A stretch of DNA of 19,287 nt, from positions 1 to 19,287 of the forward strand of contig CALISP010000260.1 in assembly GCA_938041705.1 (NCBI GenBank). The letters run 5' to 3'. The notes beneath the pieces are model-generated. The model did not search any database and had not been told where the DNA came from. It worked only from the letters and a program-made list of their open reading frames with translations. Positions 15,517 through 19,287 of the stretch are shown in pieces (positions within the stretch are counted from its first letter, which is position 1; each line of letters opens with the position of its first letter). The DNA is from an uncultured Cocleimonas sp. Its GTDB lineage: Bacteria > Pseudomonadota > Gammaproteobacteria > Thiotrichales > Thiotrichaceae. Both the position numbers and the translations under genes were made by a program.

Positions 15517-16401
15517 TTGCAAATATCCGATCATTTAAAAGGCATACTGCTGACAACTGCAGGTGTAATTATCCTCAGCCCTGATGCAATATTAATGCGT
15601 TTATTAAACGCTGATACTTGGACTATTTTATTCTGGCGTGGAATCACTTTCTCCTTTGGCATCACACTATTGATGTTTTTGATGTACCGTCGCGACACTA
15701 TCCGTCAATTTATGAAAATTGGTAAACCTGGCATTATTATGGGGATAATATTTAGTTTAAGTACGCTCTGTTTTACCGTCGCTATACAGAATACGAGTAT
15801 TTCGAATGCATTGGTTATTATCAGCACATCTCCAATGTTTGGTGCATTGTTTAGCTGGATATTTCTTAAAGAGAAAATAAAAGTTATTACTTGGATTGCG
15901 ATGCTAGTCATCTTCGCCGCCATCGTTACAATTATGTCTAATAGTTTCGCCTCGGGTGGGTTATTAGGAGATATCAGTGCATTTGGCACTTCTATATTTA
16001 TGGCGACATCTTTTACCATTACACGTCGATATAAAGCAGTGAATATGGTTCCTGCAATGGCTATAAGTGGAGTAATGGCAACATTAATAGCCATTCCATT
16101 AATTATAACCTCAACCGATAGCTTTCTGCTTTCGTCGAATGCCATACCTTATTTAATTGCAACTGGAGTTTTTGTCACGATTGCTTTTGCTCTAATTACA
16201 TTAGGCCCTAGGTATATGCCAGCACCTGAAGTGGGCTTAATAATGCCTTTAGAAACTGTTTTGGGAAGCTATCTTGGTTGGTTATATCTTAAAGAGGAGC
16301 CAAGTTTATTAACTTTAGTTGGTGGAGTTGTTGTTATAGTTACTTTAATCATTCATGCTTTGTTATCTTTAAAAAAGCAAAAAACTAATACAAGTATTTA
16401 A
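15517..16401 (+). CDS. EamA/DMT-family permease, possibly linked to creatinine use
   Basis: An inner-membrane transporter of 294 residues with about ten hydrophobic helices in two EamA repeats (about 8-137 and 150-287). The first repeat has W-R-G at 40-42 and the S-P-M-F-G-A-L-F-S-W-I-F-L-K-E pattern near 105-119. The second ends with P-L-E-T-V-L-G-S-Y-L-G-W-L-Y-L-K-E-E-P, the usual EamA signature. Family members mostly export metabolites and some import them. It converges on the LysR gene with only 16 bases between stops, next to creatininase and creatinase, so creatinine, creatine or sarcosine are possible substrates; this is inference from position. The TTG start at 15517 gives a full first helix, but its ribosome site is weak and the start is uncertain. 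Confidence 0.88.
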   Translation: MQISDHLKGILLTTAGVIILSPDAILMRLLNADTWTILFWRGITFSFGITLLMFLMYRRDTIRQFMKIGKPGIIMGIIFSLSTLCFTVAIQNTSISNALVIISTSPMFGALFSWIFLKEKIKVITWIAMLVIFAAIVTIMSNSFASGGLLGDISAFGTSIFMATSFTITRRYKAVNMVPAMAISGVMATLIAIPLIITSTDSFLLSSNAIPYLIATGVFVTIAFALITLGPRYMPAPEVGLIMPLETVLGSYLGWLYLKEEPSLLTLVGGVVVIVTLIIHALLSLKKQKTNTSI

Positions 16402-16417
16402 CTATATATTTAATTAT

Positions 16418-17353
16418 TTATTCTTTTCTGTAACTTGGTGAATAATTTCTACTTTTCGAGTTAATTTTCAAAAAGTCTATAAAATGTTGCTCTGCTTCAG
16501 AAAGCTGTCTATTACGATCCCAGATAATACCTAAATTCATTGTAGGAATGGGTTCCTCAATAGTCTTAGATATTATTCGAGTGCCATCGAGTGACCAAGG
16601 CCTATAAAGTAGGTCAGATAGTATAGCTACACCACTTTCACCAGCAATAAATCCTCTTACCGCTTCTACAGAGGTCAACTTAGTTTTTATATTAGGTTTT
16701 AAAGAAAACTTGTTCCAAATTTTATGAGTATTCACTTCAGACTCATCGATATCTAACATAATATATTTTTCTTTAGCTATTTCTTCCATCGGTATTTTAT
16801 TCATTTCTGCAAATCTGTGATTCTCCGAGCACCATAAGGTACGTTTAGATCGAAACAACGTTTCTACATTTATACTTTCTGAGATACTGACGTTTGATGT
16901 GATTAAAAAAGCTAGATCTATTTCTCCAGACAATAACTGATGCTCTAAAAGCACTCTGGAACTTTCTATTAATTCTATTTGAATATTAGGATAGATTTTT
17001 TCAAATTCGGCCAAGGGTTGGGGTAAAAAATATCCCATTACTGAGATTGATGCTCCTAAAGTAATCTTACCTTCTACATTGACTGTCTCGTTCTTAAAAG
17101 CAAATATTGAATCATCTAAAAGTTTAATAATTGAGCTGGAATTATTCATAAAGCGATGACCATTATAGGTAAGAGTTACTCCCTTACTGTGTCTATCGAA
17201 TAGTCGAATCCCTAGTAATTCTTCTAAATGTTTGACTGCATCAGCTATTGCCGATGCACTCATATTTGTTTTATCTGCAGCTAATTGAAATTTACCTGTT
17301 TCCGCAGTAGCTATAAAATAACGTAAATGCTTAAAAGTAATTGCAGAACTCAT
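16418..17353 (-). CDS. LysR-family regulator, probable controller of creatinine genes
   Basis: A regulator of 311 residues. The helix-turn-helix is at about 6-65 (A-E-T-G-K-F-Q-L-A-A-D-K, S-A-S-A-I-A-D-A-V-K-H-L-E), followed by L-G-I-R-L-F-D-R. The effector domain spans about 92-300. The ATG at 17353 is preceded by AAAGGA at slightly long spacing. It is read away from the creatininase gene across a 187-base gap, the standard layout in which a LysR protein represses itself and activates its divergent neighbour. Creatinine, creatine or a downstream product would be the natural inducer, but nothing in the sequence proves it. The effector domain is not CysB-like, unlike the regulator at 9715-10671. 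Confidence 0.87.
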   Translation of the reverse strand: MSSAITFKHLRYFIATAETGKFQLAADKTNMSASAIADAVKHLEELLGIRLFDRHSKGVTLTYNGHRFMNNSSSIIKLLDDSIFAFKNETVNVEGKITLGASISVMGYFLPQPLAEFEKIYPNIQIELIESSRVLLEHQLLSGEIDLAFLITSNVSISESINVETLFRSKRTLWCSENHRFAEMNKIPMEEIAKEKYIMLDIDESEVNTHKIWNKFSLKPNIKTKLTSVEAVRGFIAGESGVAILSDLLYRPWSLDGTRIISKTIEEPIPTMNLGIIWDRNRQLSEAEQHFIDFLKINSKSRNYSPSYRKE

Positions 17354-17379
17354 TCAATTTATATCCTTTAATATATAGA

Positions 17380-17398
17380 AATAATTATAGATATTATT
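17380..17398. promoter_or_regulatory. Candidate LysR operator between the regulator and creatininase
   Basis: A perfect six-base inverted repeat, AATAAT-N7-ATTATT, 27 bases upstream of the LysR start and 142 bases upstream of the creatininase start. LysR sites are usually AT-rich dyads of about this size, but this one does not follow the classic T-N11-A spacing and such dyads arise by chance in AT-rich DNA. Confidence 0.3.
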
Positions 17399-17527
17399 CA
17401 AATAAATGCACTGTTAATTCTGGCTTTAGATGCACATCCACAGAAATACTGGTGACAAACAACAGTTTTACTCACTTACATTTTGGGGTTTCTTAGCTTA
17501 CTATCAGTCATTTAAACTAAACTTATT

Positions 17528-17534
17528 AAGAGGA
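17528..17534 (+). promoter_or_regulatory. Ribosome binding site that fixes the creatininase start
   Basis: AAGAGGA lies 6 bases before ATG 17541. The frame is open upstream to an ATG at 17430, but that one has no ribosome site and would add 37 residues not found in creatininases. Confidence 0.8.
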
Positions 17535-17540
17535 ATTCAT

Positions 17541-18311
17541 ATGGCATCAATGGCTGAACTAGATTGGATGAGCTACAAAGAAACTGTAGATACTGGCGAA
17601 GCCATAATGTTTATACCGATAGGTGCACTTGAACAACATGGACCACATATGTCTATGAATCCAGATGTATTAATTCCGGAAGCTATTGCAGAGGGTGCTA
17701 CTAATTTACTTGAAAATGCACTAGTTGCCCCACCGATTGCTTATGGTTACAAGTCACAACAACAGTCTGGTGGTGGCAATCATTTGCCTGGCACCACAAG
17801 TTTAGATGGAGCAACACTGACACAAACTATCCGTGACATCATTAAAGAATTTGCAAGACACGGAATACGTAAAGTAGTTTTAATGAATGGCCATTTTGAA
17901 AACTCAATGTTCGTAGTAGAAGGCATTGATCTCGCAATTCGAGAGCTACGCTGGGATGGCATTGATGATATTAATGTAATGATCTTGTCTTACTGGGATT
18001 TTGTCAATGAGCCTACTATAGAGAAATTATATCCTGACGGATTTACTGGTTGGGATATTGAACACGGTGGAGTCTTAGAAACATCGTTAATGCTCTACTT
18101 ATATCCAGATCTAGTCAATATAGACAAAATCATCGATCACCCACCTGCAACATTTCCTCCTTATGACATGTTTCCTGTTGATCCTGCTTTAACACCAGCT
18201 TCAGGAACCTTGTCTTCTGCAAAAAACGCAACAAGAGAAAAAGGAAAAATACTGATGGAGGTTTGTGTCAAAGGAATCGCAAATGCAGTAAAAGAAAAAT
18301 TTCAATCTTAA
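17541..18311 (+). CDS. Creatininase (creatinine amidohydrolase)
   Basis: Interconverts creatinine and creatine by opening or closing the lactam ring (EC 3.5.2.10), in the cytoplasm, with two bound metal ions. From ATG 17541 it has 256 residues, against about 258 in the Pseudomonas enzyme, which it resembles over its whole length as I recall that sequence. Key stretches are G-A-L-E-Q-H-G-P-H at 33-41 with metal-ligand Glu and His, N-P-D-V near 45-48, Y-G-Y-K-S-Q-Q-Q-S-G-G-G-N-H near 72-85, L-M-N-G-H-F-E-N-S-M near 114-123, and D-I-E-H-G-G. The W-D-I-E-H-G-G-V-x-E-T-S stretch and H-P-P-A-T-F-P-P-Y separate true creatininases from looser relatives in this superfamily. Creatinase follows 124 bases downstream on the same strand. 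Confidence 0.95.
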   Translation: MASMAELDWMSYKETVDTGEAIMFIPIGALEQHGPHMSMNPDVLIPEAIAEGATNLLENALVAPPIAYGYKSQQQSGGGNHLPGTTSLDGATLTQTIRDIIKEFARHGIRKVVLMNGHFENSMFVVEGIDLAIRELRWDGIDDINVMILSYWDFVNEPTIEKLYPDGFTGWDIEHGGVLETSLMLYLYPDLVNIDKIIDHPPATFPPYDMFPVDPALTPASGTLSSAKNATREKGKILMEVCVKGIANAVKEKFQS

Positions 18312-18378
18312 GAATAGACTAGAGTTTAAATGATCAAAAAATCCCTGAAATTTATCAAACAATTAAAACTGATTAACC

Positions 18379-18405
18379 TTTATGCCTCAACATTCTATGC
18401 ATAAA
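18379..18405. repeat. Small inverted repeat between creatininase and creatinase
   Basis: TTTATGC (18379-18385) and GCATAAA (18399-18405) form a seven-base stem with a 13-base loop in the 124-base gap. It may be a weak processing or attenuation hairpin in the shared transcript, or chance. Confidence 0.3.
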
Positions 18406-18435
18406 AAGTTCACTGTATAAAAAAAGGAGTAATAA

Positions 18436-19287
18436 ATGAGCAATATTATAAGACCAGAAACTATTAATTTTGAAAATGGTGTAAAAGATAAACCCACTTT
18501 TTCAGCTGAAGAAATGGCTAGTCGTAACGCCAAATTACGTGCTCATTTATCAGAAAATAATGTTGATGCAGCTATTTTCTCCTCAATTCATAACATCAAC
18601 TATTATGCTGATTTTGTGTATTGTTCATTCGGACGTCCCTATGCACTAGTAGTTACTCATGACACTCACACAACAGTCAGTGCAAACATTGATGGCGGTC
18701 AACCGTGGAGACAAAGCTACGAAGACAATATTGTTTATACCGACTGGAAAAAAGATAATTATTTTCGTGCATTAAAAAAACTACTACCTACTCAAGCTAG
18801 AGTTGGTATTGAATTTGACCATACCACGCTAGAGCGTCGTCAAAAATTAGAAGAGTTTCTCCCAGGTGTTGAATTTGTAGATATTGGCGTGCCGACCATG
18901 CAAATGCGCATGATCAAATCAACTGAAGAGATTGCACTTATTAAACAAGGTGCGCGCGTATCTGATATTGGTGGTGCCGCGTGTGTAGAGGCAATTGCTG
19001 AAGGTGTTCCTGAATACGAAGTAGCATTGCACTCAACACAAGCAATGGTTCGTGCGATTGCGAATACCTATTCACATACCGAATTGATGGATACGTGGAC
19101 TTGGTTCCAATCAGGTATAAATACTGATGGCGCGCACAACCCTGTAACCTCAAAACGCATAGAGAAGGGCGATATTCTTAGCCTAAACTGTTTCTCTATG
19201 GTTTCTGGTTATTACCAAGCACTTGAAAGAACACTGTTTTATCATTCTGCAACTAAACGCGAACTTGAACTATGGGAAATAAACTGT
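18436..19287 (+). CDS. Creatinase (creatine amidinohydrolase), 5' part; runs off the right edge
   Basis: Hydrolyses creatine to sarcosine and urea (EC 3.5.3.3). It has the pita-bread fold of M24 aminopeptidases but needs no metal. The 284 residues present, of about 400 expected, cover the N-terminal domain and the start of the catalytic domain. Recognisable blocks: H-N-I-N-Y-Y-A-D-F at 52-60, C-S-F-G-R-P-Y-A-L-V at 63-72, S-A-N-I-D-G-G-Q-P-W-R at 82-92, and T-W-F-Q-S-G-I-N-T-D-G-A-H-N-P-V at 222-237. His234 matches the catalytic His232 of the Pseudomonas putida enzyme, with an offset of two. AAGGAG (18424-18429) lies 6 bases before ATG 18436. No stop occurs up to the window edge, so it is cut by the window and shows no sign of being broken. 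Confidence 0.95.
   Translation, partial: MSNIIRPETINFENGVKDKPTFSAEEMASRNAKLRAHLSENNVDAAIFSSIHNINYYADFVYCSFGRPYALVVTHDTHTTVSANIDGGQPWRQSYEDNIVYTDWKKDNYFRALKKLLPTQARVGIEFDHTTLERRQKLEEFLPGVEFVDIGVPTMQMRMIKSTEEIALIKQGARVSDIGGAACVEAIAEGVPEYEVALHSTQAMVRAIANTYSHTELMDTWTWFQSGINTDGAHNPVTSKRIEKGDILSLNCFSMVSGYYQALERTLFYHSATKRELELWEINC

Noticed and set aside
15705..16145. Minus-strand 146-codon frame inside the permease gene
   Set aside because: It is a shadow of the EamA permease, whose helices and signatures are clear on the plus strand.
17476..17504. TTACAT / TACTAT pair, 17 bases apart, as the creatininase promoter
   Set aside because: The spacing is good but both hexamers match the consensus poorly, too weak in AT-rich DNA to list.
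17430..17540. Longer start for creatininase
   Set aside because: It adds 37 residues absent from the family and has no ribosome site, while ATG 17541 has AAGAGGA at ideal spacing.
1..19287. tRNA or rRNA genes, CRISPR arrays, insertion sequences, prophage or toxin-antitoxin genes
   Set aside because: Reading both strands showed no regularly spaced repeats, transposase, phage or toxin motifs, and no cloverleaf or rRNA sequence.

Overview
This AT-rich window looks like chromosomal DNA of a gammaproteobacterium. The evidence is the htpX form, the PpsR-PpsA pair, a class 2 (membrane-type) dihydroorotate dehydrogenase, a CysB-like LysR regulator and an AlaA-like aminotransferase. The genus cannot be fixed from the sequence; a marine or host-associated low-GC lineage is a guess. 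No rRNA, tRNA, CRISPR array, transposase or phage gene was seen. Gene density is high and no gap without a gene exceeds 300 bases. Several starts are GTG or TTG.

Layout, left to right. (1) 1-1815, minus strand: the 5' part of a lipoprotein gene that runs off the left edge, then a PLP-dependent aminotransferase. (2) 2046-2957: HtpX membrane protease, read divergently behind a very good sigma-32-type heat-shock promoter. (3) 3134-7523: a polyamine-centred group: SpeD, a GNAT acetyltransferase, and an unknown membrane-anchored protein with an EF-hand-like loop. A strong terminator follows, then a membrane-fused spermidine synthase and a secreted VanY-like D,D-carboxypeptidase. (4) 7568-8587: pyrD. 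(5) 8726-10671, minus strand: a periplasmic c-type cytochrome fused to a Spy/CpxP-like helical domain, and a CysB-like LysR regulator, separated by a long palindrome. (6) 10927-14165: ppsR-ppsA, two bases apart, a gluconeogenic enzyme with its own regulatory kinase/phosphorylase. (7) 14322-15378: a glutathione S-transferase-like protein and a small secreted or anchored cysteine-containing protein. (8) 15517-19287: a creatinine-use locus: EamA-type permease, a convergent LysR regulator, then, divergent from the regulator, creatininase and creatinase. The last runs off the right edge.

How the genes work together. Creatininase converts creatinine to creatine and creatinase splits creatine to sarcosine and urea. 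The LysR gene is placed like a classic divergent regulator, and the EamA permease may move a substrate or product. SpeD supplies decarboxylated S-adenosylmethionine, the aminopropyl donor for the membrane-fused spermidine synthase; the GNAT and the EF-hand-like protein may modify or use the product.

The most unusual signal outside genes is a short G-rich word, CCTAAAAGTAGGGGGGTGT or a close variant. It recurs in five intergenic gaps, always next to at least one gene 3' end and never in a divergent promoter gap. Its function is unknown to me.
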